From positions 1,215,001 to 1,279,000 of the forward strand of contig JAJFZO010000724.1 of assembly GCA_021397835.1 (NCBI GenBank): a DNA stretch of 64,000 bases, read 5' to 3'. The notes beneath the pieces were generated by a model. It did no database searches. It was not told where the DNA came from and saw nothing but the letters and a program-made list of their open reading frames with translations. This document shows, one piece after another, positions 41,832 through 54,198 of the stretch. How positions within the stretch are numbered: the first letter of the stretch is position 1; each line of letters opens with the position of its first letter. A program made the translations under genes and the position numbers. This DNA is from Moringa oleifera. Lineage: Eukaryota; Streptophyta; Magnoliopsida; Brassicales; Moringaceae.

Positions 41832-42750
41832 TCACTCATAATCAGTGAACTTTTTGCTCAAGTGATAAATAGCAAGCTCTTTCTTGCTAGACTCATCTTG
41901 TTGTGCTAATACACAACTCAACGACTTTTTGCACATTGCTAAATACAAAATTAATGGCTTCCTTAGAATTGGCGACACCAATGCTGAAGGGTTGGATATA
42001 TACTCTTTTATTTTATCGAGGCTATTTGGCATTCTTTATCTCATTCACCAGGATAATTCTATCTTAACATCTTGAAGATGGGATCATATATGTTTGTCAA
42101 TTGGGCTATAAATTTTAAAATATAATTCAATCTTCCCAAAAATCCCTATACTTCCTTCATTATTTTAGGTGGTGGTAAATTCTGAATCATCTTGACTTTA
42201 TCTAGATCGACTTCAATATCTTTCTCACTTACGATAAAGCCCAACAGTTTTTCTGATTTCACGCTGAAAGTACACTTATTTGGATTCAATCGTAACTCAT
42301 ATTTTCGAAATCTTTCTAAAAGTTTTCTTAAATCCTCCACATGATCTTCATCTTTCTTGGATTTGCTATCATATTATCAATAAAAACTTCAATTTTTTTG
42401 TGCATCATATTATGATATAAGGTTATCATAACGCATTGCTAAGTTGTGCCGACGTTTTTTAACCCAAACGGTATTACACGATAGCAAAATGTTTCTCAAA
42501 GGGTGACAAATGTGGTTTTTTCCATATCCTTTAGTGTCATTTTTATTTGATTATATCTCGAGTATCCATCCAAGAAAGAAAATAAAAAATATTTGGTTAT
42601 ATTATCCATAAGAGTGTCGATTTGCAGCAATGAAAAATTATCCCTAGGGCTTGCTTGATTAAGGTCTCTATAATCTACACACATCCGTACTTTACCATCT
42701 TTCTTTAGTATTGGGACTATATTAGCTACCCATTTTGGGCAACGTGCCAC
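41832..42750 (-). pseudogene. Gypsy reverse transcriptase plus connection/RNase H remnant
   Basis: Three broken frames. 42750-42496 has WVANIVPILKKDGKVRMCVD, YRDLNQASPRDNF and FSFLDGYSRYNQIKM. The active-site box, YVDD in relatives, reads FIDN at 42384-42373. 42340-42146 has LRLNPNKCTFSVKSEKLLGF. 42032-41832 has the RNase H-like start KPLILYLAMCKKSLSCVLAQ and YHLSKKFTDYE. The element could not make active RT. Confidence 0.9.
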
Positions 42751-44005
42751 AATAATAAATCCTATATCTAATTATTTTTGAACCTTTTCTTTAATCTTTA
42801 ACAACACTTTTGACTTCATTTTTCTCAGCTTTGTTAAACTAATGGACATCCTGATTTTAATGGTAATTTATTCTCGACGATACTACTATCCAGCCCTGAC
42901 ATATCTTTATACAATCATGCAAACACATCTGAATATTCCCTTAGTAATTTTATCAACTCTTTTCTTATGTCGAAATACAGTTACTTACTTTTTTTCTATT
43001 TCATTTCCTAAATTAATTCCATGAACTTTTTATGTGGCATAATTTTTCTCTCTTGTTCAATCATTCTTGATAAATATGGGGGTAATATATATTCTTTAAT
43101 ATTTTTTATGATTCAAAATCATCTTGATATAGAAATTCTTTGGGATTAGATTCAAAATTAACATTCATAGCATTGAAATATTTATTGTATATGACCTTGG
43201 AGATGAAAATGGGAATGTTTTATTTAGATGCTTGAAAATGAATGAGAACGAAAGGGTGAAGAATACAACAAATATTAGGTGAATATAAAAGTGTGTGTTT
43301 GTTAATATTGATCAAATTTAAACATGAAGTTTGAAAATCACATTTTCTCAATAGTGAAAACTATTAATAGTTCAGTTGCTGTTCAATTATTCAAAGAAAA
43401 TCATAGGGGACATGGACGGATTCCACAATCTCTCTCCTCCATGCGTGAATCTCCGATCATGTGGATTGAGATTTGAGAAAGCTCCTCTGTAAGCTGACTT
43501 CCAGTTCTGATGATAACATGAATTGGCTCATTAGGAATAATAAAACCAGCTGATCTGAATGCTTAATGCAATGAAACACTATAGTCGATAGGCTTTGACT
43601 CATAAGTTTTCCCTTCAAACAATATCTTCCTTTTTTTCTTTTTTTCTTCCATCATTTGACTTTTCTTTGCTTTCATTTTTTTGTAGCCTAAGACAGTCTG
43701 ATCATTGTTTTCACAGATATCCAAGGCCAATGCTATCCCTTACAAATTCTTCCCTAATCCTAATCCTCTTTCGACTTTATACCTTTTACGTAAGGTTTGC
43801 CCCAATTGAAATTTCATATTTTTAAAGATGCAAGGCTCCCATGCCCATGCTTGTCCAATAGCATTCACAAATTTTAATGCTTTGAATGAATAATCTTTAC
43901 TATTTTCTAGAGGTTCAATATAAGAATAGCTTAATGAAATTGAAGCTATGATGTCTTTTTTTCCTTAATGGTGATGAACTGATTATCCATAATCATTTTG
44001 ACCAA
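42751..44005 (-). other. Gypsy internal region between protease and RT
   Basis: The N-terminal part of RT and the linker from protease should lie here. On the minus strand only scattered short matches and many stops are visible. The plus-strand frames are chance. Confidence 0.5.
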
Positions 44006-44470
44006 TTAGCGTGGGGTCGAATGCACAACCCTTACCATGTGAATCAAAGGTCTTCTGAGCAAGCAGTTGAAAAAGATATTAATGCCCATCACTTGGAATT
44101 CAATGTTGTATGTGTGAGGACCTATCCTCATTGGCACTTTGATAACCCCAGTCACTTCTCTTTTTGAGTCGTCAAATACTCGTATTGTTATTATGCTCTG
44201 ACTTATATATGACATATCCAAGGGAAGCCTCCTCAAAGTTGATAAGGGCATTACATTCAATGAGGATCCATTATCTATCAAGATCTTAAAGATGGTATAG
44301 CCCTTATAATCAGTTGATATGTGTAAGGTCTTAGTAAAACCTCTCCCATCCATTGGAATTTCATCATCACTGAACATGATAAAATTATGAATTGTCAAGT
44401 TTCCTACCAAGTCATCCATCTTTTCTAATGATATGTCATGGGGCACATAGGCATTCTTTAACACTTTCAT
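44006..44470 (-). pseudogene. Gypsy aspartic protease region
   Basis: 154-codon open frame with FSDDEIPMDGRGFTKTLHIS, then the active site ILIDNGSSLNVMPLSTL (DNG in place of the usual DTG/DSG, normal for this lineage), FDDSKREVTGVIKVP and LLRRPLIHM (relatives have LLGRPWIH). It cleaves the Gag-Pol polyprotein in active elements. This is the longest frame surviving in the element. Confidence 0.88.
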
Positions 44471-45067
44471 TAGTACTCATGATAAGACTATGAACTTAGT
44501 AAGAGTGATAACAATGAGATCTTTGTTAGTGCTTTTTGTAATTGGTCAATCACATTGTATTCACTATACTTGATGAATTTTAAAAACTTCAAAGCCTCCT
44601 CTTCAGTGACAGGATATTTTTTACCAACTTTTTTTTCTTTTTCTTTCTCACTTGAGTAGGTTGCAACTTCTTTTCTTCATGTTCTGTTGGGCCATGACAC
44701 CTCCCACTTCAAGTAATATGGCTTGGCCATACCACGTTAGCTATATCGAATTCTCCTTTTTTATCTAGATCTAATAATTCCAAGGAATAACATGTGTATT
44801 CTTGTATGGAAAAGGCATTGGTATCTTGATAACTACTTTTGGCTGAGTGCTTGCCAATGGAGTTCCTGTATTTGCTTAAGGATTTATTGTCTTAAGTGAG
44901 CACATTATCACTAATGACTTTGATTTTTCAATTGGGGTTATCAATGGTGCTTCTTCTACAGTTTCTAACATGTTAACTATTAGTTACCCATGCATTGGCA
45001 GTGGATTATTATCCATATTTAGGCTAGAGTTTGTATCAAACCTTAAGGCCTCATGATCAACTAAAGA

Positions 45068-46494
45068 TTAGACCTTGTACTTAAATGTTGTGCAATTCTT
45101 TATATTGTGCCCAGTCGCTCCACTGTGGTAAGCACAAGTCACCTCTGGGTCATACCACTTGGGATATGGAGGTTGTATCGGTTTCAAAAATGCTAGGGCT
45201 ACTAACCTTTCTTCTAGTAATTGAGGATACAACCTTGCATATATCATGGGATCAATCTTATGGGGACCCTGGGACGTTGACTTTGGGGTCATATTTATTA
45301 GGGATTAGGTTGGTTAAGGTTTTAGGGAGCAACAAGAGGTGGTAATGCCAATGGTCAATGCTATGTTGTTGACCTTGGTACGATATTAATTGTGTTTATG
45401 GTCAAATAGTAAGGCGTAGGGTAAAGAGTCCTTGGAAACTGGTACGAATGAGGTCACAGGTTAAAAAATAGAGGTTAATAAAATATCTATTGAGAAATAT
45501 GGTTTGTTTCTCCTTCTTTTTTCTTTCCTGTTATAGCTTTCTTTGCATTGTTTAGATCCTCCAACCGTCTAAGTTCATTGGCATTCTCAAAAATCTCCCC
45601 TTGCCTAACTATCTTGACAAATTTTTCACTTGACATACCAAGCAGTTTCTCATAAAATAGGGACTTCAGATTATTGACAAATAATACTGAAAACTCATCT
45701 TTAGACAAAGTCGGATGGACTCTTACTGTAACTTCACGCCACCTTTGAGCATATTATTTGAGGATTTGTCATTCTTCTTGCACATATTTTGTAAAGGAAC
45801 TAGATTTGGTGTAAGTTCTACCATGTGCTAGTAGTGAGCCATGAAAGCAGTGGCTAGATCTTTCCAAAATTGAATTTTAGAGGCTTTTAAGTTAGTGAAC
45901 CAATCTAGTGCTTGTTCCTTCAGGCTATCTTGAAAATAATGGGTAAGTAACTTTTAATTGTACTCATATCCATGCATCTTATATAAGTACATGCGAATAT
46001 GCGTGCGTGGGCATTTAGTTCCATTGATTTTATCGAATTTAGGTTCTTTGAGCTTTGGCAGTAATGTTAGTCCAGGCACTAAGCTAGGGTCTGAAATATC
46101 TAACCCCTGAAATTTACAAGCCTCCTCAAACACTTTCATTTTTTTTTTTTTTTGCTAATATTTCATACTTCTGCAATAATTCTTTATTATTGACATTTTC
46201 AATCCTTAACTTCTTTATTTCTATTCGGTCATCCAAGTTAGGCACATAGATTGATTCCCCCGTTTTTGGTATGCCGGTGTATGCATCACACTTTGGTTCA
46301 TGAACAAGGGCAAATCCTAGTGGGTAGTCAGGCGAAGGATTTTCTTGATAGGTTATAAAGGTCTCATTTCCCCCCGACATGTATATTTTCAAGAGTATTT
46401 GTTCCATAGCAACTCTTTTTTTCTTAACTATTGTTTGCATCATCTTCATCATTTGGAGGAATTGGAATTGCATCTCTTCTTGACTATGTACCAT
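45068..46494 (-). pseudogene. Gypsy gag, decayed
   Basis: Fragments in order down the minus strand: 46494-46126 (N-terminal coiled/charged region, EEMQFQFLQMMKMMQ and KKNESV); 46139-45954 (FDKINGTKCPRTHIRMYLYK, capsid start; relatives have KFDKYKGTTCPKNHL); 45708-45487 (FVNNLKSLFYEKLLG and FVKIVRQGEIFENA); 45292-45068 (zinc knuckle CAYHSGATGHNIKNC). The order matches a Tat-type Gag. Frames are broken by several stops and shifts. Confidence 0.88.
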
Positions 46495-46579
46495 CTTCTC
46501 TTATGCCTTTGCTGGTTTCTTATTATCTTATGTTGGGTTCTTTGCATATGCTCTAATCTCTCCATCCTAGCTTGCTAGT

Positions 46580-47611
46580 TTTCCATTTAGCTTTTGTTTT
46601 TGAGTGAGTTCCCTAGGTCTTTATACTGAGATGATGCTTTAATTTCCTTATACTTATCTTGTTAAATCAAATCCAATATTTTAATGTCAAAATGGAATGT
46701 ATGAATGCATTATGGTTAGTATGAATGCAAAATTCTTAGAGAATTTGTTAACTTCACAATTTATATACAATTGTCATTAATTTCATAGAGCATCCGTATA
46801 TACGGTCAATATTCAACATTGAGTCCATACTTAAAGATGTAACTCTGGACCACCATTGACATTGGCTTGCTTGACTGTAAAGCTTCCATGATTACGAAAC
46901 TTTATAAATTTAACAAAAATTTATCACTTATTTTCAAGCTTGCAAAGGTAATAATCCTTTTGATGATATGTAACGCAACTATAAAGCAAAAAAATCAACA
47001 TTAAGAAAATAGTCAGCATCATAATAGAATAAAAATATTAAAAAACAATCATATGCAAAAGATGGTTCTCTTTGTGTCCTAAAGTTTTTTTTTTTTTTAA
47101 TGACTAGCAATGGCCTTATCTTATTCTTAATTCCTTAGGTTTGCCATATGCTAGGCTTTGAGTAATTGATCGATTTCTCAATAAGTTCTCATATTGCTCC
47201 TCACTAGATTAGTAAGGCACCTTGAAACACTACTATTGTTATTGCGACAACATTAACTTCTCGAAAATGATAAAGTATTTCAAGTTCAATCTAAGTGAGA
47301 ATATTTCGCTAGCCCATGCGAAAGCAAGGTGCTTCTCGAGAGCATAGTTTATTTACTCTATTCCTTCCTAAAGGGTAAAGCTCAATTGAGAGCTTATGTC
47401 ATGCAGGTGATATGTGTGTCGACAGTGCGTAAGTCATAAAATAATTTAGGTGACAATATATAATATAAAGTATACGTGTAGAACAAGTAAAAAATTAATC
47501 GAACAGTAATTCTAAATGCAACAAATGTGAAATAAGAAGGAATCAAGATTAAACTTCAATTTTCGAAACCAAAAAGTAATCCATAATCAATTTTGGCTCG
47601 ACTCTTTAACT
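46580..47611 (-). other. 5' untranslated internal region of the Gypsy element
   Basis: Between the primer-binding site and gag. No open frame or second gene is visible on either strand. Confidence 0.5.
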
Positions 47612-47630
47612 GTCCCTAGTGAAGTCACCA
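47612..47630 (-). other. Candidate primer-binding site
   Basis: On the minus strand, three bases after the 5' LTR end (...TGACA), the sequence TGGTGACTTCACTAGGGAC begins with the TGG expected to pair with a tRNA 3' CCA. I cannot say which tRNA without a search. Confidence 0.65.
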
Positions 47631-47633
47631 AGC

Positions 47634-49920
47634 TGTCACAACTCATTTTCGATTGGAATTGAATTTTTGAAGCAACTTAAAAATATATTTTGGGTGATTT
47701 TCTTTTGAAAAGATTTTAGAAAATAAAAATAAAAGGAGTCTCCATCAATCCTTTTTATGGTGTGATTGGACACCAAAATTTATTTTTTTAAAAAAAAAAA
47801 TAAGGCAACATTAGCTTTTCGAAATTAAAAATATGGGTTTGAGAGTCAATTACGTGTGGGGAAGGATCAGCACCTCCACAGCGCACAAAAATATGTACCA
47901 ATTGTTCATGATTATTTTTTGGTTTTGAAATTCATTTGATTTTTAAAATTGATTCTCAAAAATATGTCTGAAAAGAAATGTACATGATATGAAAACAAGT
48001 AAAATTTTAATATTTTGAAAAATATAAAAGTTTAACTCTTGTTTTACCTATAATTTTTGAAATCATTTTATGAGAGAAAATGTAGAAGTTTTGCTCTTGT
48101 TTAACCTTTAATCTAAAAACATTTTTTATAATAGAAAATATGGATGTCTCACTCTTGTTCAACTCCCTAATTCTCAAAATATTTTTTGTTATGATTCATG
48201 TGAATTCAATGATATTTTAATGCATATGCATAGCTATAGCATGTAAAACATATAAATAATTTGAAGTCTCATGACTGTAACACAAGAAAATAAATAATAT
48301 TTAATATTTAAATCTAAGCCTTAAATTCAACTTTTATAATTTCATTAATTAAAAATAAAAATGAATTGATGACTATAATCGCAAAATATTTTAGAGAATA
48401 CAAATATTTTTTTTCTTAGATTTTTTTATAAATATATTTTTAAACATGAAAATCCTCTCTTGAAATCTTTTCACATTTCTCAGAAAAATATTAAATAAAT
48501 TTTATAGCAGAGATTATGAAAATCTCTCTTGAGATTTTTTTTATATTTTTTCAAAAATATCAAATAAATATTTTAAAAATTAATTTTATATTAAGAAATA
48601 TGAAAACTACTCTCTTGAGATTTTTCATACTCTTCAAAACTTGAAACATTTATATTTTAGAATAATTTTTTTATTAAAAAGTATAAAAACCTTTCTCTTG
48701 AGTTTTTTTATATTTTTCAAAATACTAAGTAGTTTTTTATATTAAAATATAAAAACCTCTCTCTTGAAATTTTTTTATATCCCTCAGAAACTAAAAATAT
48801 ATATTTTTATTTTTACTGTTAAAAAAATAATTCTTACATAAGAAATATGAAGTCTCACTCTTGAGATTTTTATACTTCTCAAAAGCTTAAAACATATATT
48901 ATTATTTTTAAAATATATATTTTTTTAAAAAATAATTCTCTTAAATGATTCTATACTCATTAAAAAAATAAAATATTTTTTATTTTTATTTTTTTAATGA
49001 ATCAAAATGACATCAAAGTGATTTTATTTTTTTAAAATATAGTTAAAATAGTATAAAAAATAAAAATAAAACTTAATTTCTCTAATTATGAACAATCTAA
49101 ATTTATTATTTTAAAATAACTTTAATATTTTAAAGTTACCTATCCTTTTTTTTTTAATCTTTTAAGCAAAATTTATGTGTTCAACATGAAAGCATATATT
49201 ACCCCCCTAACCACTAGTTCTTCATTTTTTTTTTAGTTTATATATCACATCCCATCTATTTCCTATTAAATTACATTTTTCTCATTACTTTTACACACTA
49301 TCTATTTTTTATTCGACTTTTCATGCACTCAACATGAAAGTATAAAAAAATTATATATATTTATAAATAGAGGAATATAAATATATCAATATACAAGGTA
49401 AATAAAAATGCAAGTGAGAATAACATGAACATAAGTAAAAAGATACATATGTGCAAGAGGAATAAATAAATAAATAAATAAATAAACATATATAACAACA
49501 ATTAAGTAAATAAATGAAAAGAAATATTCATTAAAAAATAAAAATAATAAAAAAATAATAATAAAATCACAAAAAAAGTTACATTGTTCTTCAAGAGGAA
49601 GTAATATTTGAAAATTTCTCCTTACCAAAAAAAATTTCTCTCACCCTTTTTATACCACTATTTCTCTCTTTTATAATTTTCTCCAAATATTCTCCAAACT
49701 TTCAAAAAATTTTAACATTCTCTCATCAACACTCCTTCTCCCTCAATCCTTCTAAGCTTTGGGCCAAGGTAGGTATTTATAGACCTTGGGCAAACCTCCA
49801 TTTAATGCAGTATTGGTAAATGTGTAGAATTAGCAGCATTTGGCAGCATTACAGCATTGCTCATTACAGTATTGCAGAAATTGGCAGCATTGTAGTATTG
49901 CTACAAAATGGGTGTCCACA
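47634..49920 (-). repeat. 5' LTR of the Gypsy element
   Basis: Plus strand starts TGTCACAAC and ends TCCACA; partner of 35743-38117. Six hairpin units lie at about 48446, 48516, 48598, 48680, 48748 and 48843. The short GCATT repeat array at 49806-49905 is about half the length of that in the other LTR. An aata repeat of about seven units lies near 49462-49488. Confidence 0.9.
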
Positions 49921-52016
49921 ACTTAACTATATAATTTTTACAAAAAAAAGCATGACGATAATATATTACACTAAAATTACTTTTTATATTTGCATTGAAA
50001 TGAATAAATATATGTTTCATTACTTTTTTTTTGAAAAAATTATCAAAATTGCATCGTGCCACTTTTCTTTTATGAAAGAAACATTTTTTACTAATTTAAT
50101 TTTTTTAACATTTAAATGTAGTGTGAAGACAAAAAATATTTATGTAAAAGATAATGATATGCTCCAAATTAAATGAACTCTAAAATTCAAGAGACTTATC
50201 CGAATACTCTTGCTTTCTTTTACCTCTATTTTTCTTCTACCTTTGTGAATACTCTTACTCTCTTTGACCTTTCTTTTTTTCTTCGACCTCTATCTCTCTT
50301 TTTGCTCTCACTCTCTTTGTTATCTCTTTTCACTCTTTATCTTTGGCTTTGTATTCAAGACTTGTCCAATCAAGATCCAAAGAAAAAAGAAGGAATCAAA
50401 GGTAATCATTGATATTTTTGACTAATTATCCCGCATAAAGAATGAAGTTCGTATTTTTTACAACATATTTCTCTTCAAAAGTCAAAAAGTGCTTGAATAG
50501 GTCAAGAGGGTGATAGATATACTTTTGAACAATAATAGCTTAAAATTATGAAGTGTTTATTTTGCAGCATAAATCGTGACCTATGTCATATTTCGTAACT
50601 TAGACTATAAAACCGTGAAATAATAATAAAATCATATTATGTTTTAAAAATCGTATCTTAATTAGTAAATCGTAACATTATCATGAAAATCGCAACTTCA
50701 TTCATTGAATTGTTACTTATTTCATAATATATTTACTTGTATTTGAATCATTACTTCTTATCCAAAATTATTTCTTCTTATTCGAAATGATTTCCTATTC
50801 TTTGTAATAGCTAATTCGTTACTTGGTTACAAATCGTCACTTCTTTTCTAAAATCATTTTTTTTTTTATAATAGCTAATTCTTTTTCCTCGTTATATGAA
50901 ATGTTTTCGTTGTTATCGTAAAATGTGAATTATTATAACTTGAAATAGTGAGTGATCTGAATCAAAAGTAAGTTTTGAGTATACTATTAAAGCTATCAAA
51001 ATCGAAGGGTATGTTGTTTAGAGAGGTTTGATGTATGCATAATCTTTGGATTTGATTAAATCTTATGTGAAATTTGATTTCTCTAAGACTGAATATTGTA
51101 TATAGTAAGATCTGAAAAAACTGTCATTGAAATTGAGTTAATGAATAACGATAATATTAAGTTTCTATTGTGTGATGATAACATAGTTTTTCATGTAATT
51201 ATTGATTTGATAAAGTGAAATTTTGTTAAGAATAGACAAAGGATATAATATGATGAAATTTTAAGATGAATCAACCCTTTTATTTATATTATTTTTTAAA
51301 AATAATAAATAAAATTATCTATCAAATGATTTATATAAAATTTGTTAGATTGATCCGCGTATAATTTATTTAAAATTTATTAAATTAATTTGTTTAAATC
51401 CAATAAAATAACTTATAAATATATCCGGTTAGTGAAATTAATAAATATGCTACAAGTCATATGTTTTTAAGTGAATAAGCTTAACTTGATTTATTGTCAT
51501 AAAAAACTTATTAAATTTTATTGTGAATTGACCTCGACTTATTATCTACCTTAATATGCCCGTATGCAAGTCAATATTTATAAAACATTCAAGATTCAAG
51601 ATGGTGATGTTTATAGTTGTTGAAAAAAAAATTTATAAAATTTTATTTATTTGAATCATAATTATATGGTTTAAATAATTAAAAATAATATTTTATTTTT
51701 AATTTTATATTTATTGTAAATTTATTAATTTAGTTTAATATATATTTTAATTTTATAAGTATTTTTTTTAACATTAACTACACCTAATGTTGAAAAAACA
51801 AACCTTACCCATCATCAAAGCGGATAATAGCAAACAAAATTATATATTTTTATTATTTTAAATGTCAATTTTGAGCATGATAAAAATTTATGAGTTCAAA
51901 TTTATCTTTTTAATTATAAAAATTATATTTATGTACGTTCAATTAGTAAAATTAATCGATCAAATTCTTTTTTTATATAAAATTGGTAAATAAATAGGTA
52001 AGTAACCTGGTCACAA

Positions 52017-52021
52017 TTTTT

Positions 52022-52052
<31 letters not shown>

Positions 52053-52059
52053 GGGGGGG
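52017..52059. repeat. T15G28 homopolymer junction
   Basis: Fifteen T followed directly by twenty-eight G, then gaatgtgggg. A G-run this long is rare in plant DNA; it could form G-quadruplexes, and it could equally be a sequencing or assembly artefact. Confidence 0.97.
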
Positions 52060-52080
52060 AGAATGTGGGGTTAATTTGCT

Positions 52081-52195
52081 GCAGATGTACAAGGCCATTG
52101 ACGATCTGGAAATGGAAGCTCCGCAAAGTCATAAGGCGCAGCTAACATCTATTATAACTACAGCGGAAGTGTTGCAGTCTACTGGATCATCCTGA
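52081..52195 (+). pseudogene. Exon-like fragment of unknown origin
   Basis: After ttaatttgctgcag (a good splice acceptor) a frame reads MYKAIDDLEMEAPQSHKAQL, continues TSIITTAEVLQSTGSS, and ends in TGA. The codon use and charged amphipathic character look like a genuine last exon, but I do not recognise the family and no upstream exon is visible beyond the G-run. Could be a captured or truncated gene fragment. Confidence 0.35.
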
Positions 52196-53114
52196 GCCTC
52201 ACGGTACCGCAAGGTGGGGGTGGCAGGTGTCAGATTACTCCTCCTTTACTCTATGCTTCTTTCTTCTTGTCAATTTTCTTTAATTTTCATAATTCTTTTA
52301 TAATTAAGTACGTTCTGTTAAAGTAAATAGTTATTTTCCCTTATAATAAGCTGAAGTGAGATTTTAATCAAATTTTATTTACCTACTTTCTAAGAAAGTA
52401 TGAATTTTACGAGATCTTGCCCATAAGAATTAATCTTTTTTGCATCTAAGAAATGTTATGAATTATATAATCATTTTTAGAGCTTATTGGTTAAAAAAAA
52501 AAAGATTCTTGCTCACATGAGTTTATACTGAACTTTTTAATAAAATAAAAAATATTTAAATAATTTATTATAATAAATAAAAAATTAATTATTAATCATA
52601 TTAAATTATTATAAATTATATATTTTAAAAAATTGTAACATAATTTAAATTTAGAAAAATACGAATGATAATTGTCATTTAAAACTTTGAAAAATGCTCT
52701 ATTTTTTAATATTTATCACGAATTGTTTTGAAAAAAAAAATCAAATTAGGTATTGTTAAAAAATTGTGAACATTCATATCAGGACCTTATGCTATGAATT
52801 CTAACTTAAAATTTTGTACAAATGAAATAAGATATTCGAGTTATCAACACAAAAAATTTTAAAATGTTTTGAGTATTAAAATTAATTTTTTAAAAATACA
52901 TACTATCAAAAATTTAAAAAAATATAATAAAATATTTATAAATAAAATATTTAAAATAAAAATAAAATTTATTTGATTTAATTTAAAATATTTTAATAAT
53001 AATAATAATGTATTTATTTTTTTATAACGTTTTTTATAAATTTAATTTAATTATTTTTTATTAATTAAAATTTATAGATAAAAATTAAGTATAATAAAAA
53101 TGATTTGCTTGAAA

Positions 53115-53345
53115 TTTGGTGAAAGGCATGCACAGAGATGGTAATGCCAACAGATGGCAACAACGAGGACAGCATAATTCCAGCTTCTAAGTCGGAGTAC
53201 AGAAAGACTACTTTCTTAGAAGATACGTCCAGGCCCAATTGGATCACAACGGAGTTCGGTCGCCTTGTGGGTACTTGTCATTTTGGGCTTAAATCATGCT
53301 CACTTTGGGGACCTCACATGCTTACGCTTCTTCTTCTTTTTGAGT
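53115..53345. other. Second GC-richer island, possible exon fragment
   Basis: The plus strand gives MVMPTDGNNEDSIIPASKSE and then YRKTTFLEDTSRPNWITTEF; the minus strand gives SKKVVFLYSDLEAGIMLSSL. Either could be coding; neither is recognised. It stands out sharply from the surrounding AT-rich DNA. Confidence 0.3.
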
Positions 53346-54140
53346 AGAACATTAAAAGAATAGATTTGATAGCAATATTATATTCTATAATGTGTTACGA
53401 GATCCTTGGAGCAGTGGAGGGCATGACTACGGTCCCATGATTTAACTAAAAAGAATGAAAACATCCAACCTGGCTCCACAACAAACCACCATTATTTTAA
53501 ATAAGAAATTAAATTTAAGTTTACATATACATAAATATCATGTTAAATAGTTTTAATACTTATTTTTTTATTAAATTGTTAAGGTAGTACATAAAAAATA
53601 GATAAAAATATGTAGAATGTAAAATTGTAATTTGGAAATAAAATAAAATAAAATGAAGAGTTATAAAAATATTTGAGGATAATATTTTATATAAATTTAT
53701 TTTAAAATCACTTTTCATGATGATTTAAGACCAAGGCCTATTTGCAAGCATACTTTTGTGTTTTGAAAAATGTAGTTTCAAATCTCTATGGCAAAGTTTT
53801 TTTTTTTTTTTTTAAGAACTCCTCTTTTGCAATGTAATTTTGACTAGGATTTTGCTATTCATAATTTTAGTGATTAGCACTTCTACAAGGATTTGGTTAC
53901 TCTTAATTTTATTAGACCTTTAATTTATTCTAATTGAAGTAAACTTTTATTGATAAGCTTTACATAAGGTTTCTTTAGCCTTTCTTAGAGCCCTTTTTTT
54001 TTTTTTAAAAAAAAAAATCAATTTTACTTTTTTTCTTGTTGGATGAGTTCAAGGTCACTCTTAAGTCATTCCTAGACTTGTGAGTTAAGAGGCCACAGCC
54101 TCAAATTGTTAAATTTAGGAATACTTAAAATTTTAATTGT

Positions 54141-54147
54141 TTATATA

Positions 54148-54198
<51 letters not shown>
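54141..54198. repeat. (TA)n(TG)n microsatellite
   Basis: About twenty-two TA units with one interruption (tacata), then about eight TG units. Confidence 0.95.

Larger units (their letters stand above)
35743..49920 (-). mobile_element. Tat-lineage Ty3/Gypsy LTR retrotransposon, decayed
   Basis: Copy-and-paste element of 14178 bases bounded by two similar LTRs of 2375 and 2287 bases that begin TGT and end ACA. Read on the minus strand the order is 5' LTR, primer-binding site, gag, protease, reverse transcriptase with its RNase H, a second RNase H, integrase, polypurine tract and 3' LTR. This order, the gag knuckle CAYHSGATGH and the additional RNase H with the FFDGAS start are characteristic of the Tat/Ogre-like group. 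Every reading frame is broken. The LTRs differ by roughly one base in seven by eye, mostly transitions, so the insertion is old. No 5-base target duplication is obvious (tataa left, actta right). Confidence 0.9.

Noticed and set aside
35738..49925. 5-base target-site duplication around the Gypsy element
   Set aside because: tataa on the left and actta on the right do not match; mutation or a boundary error of a few bases could explain it, so no duplication is claimed.
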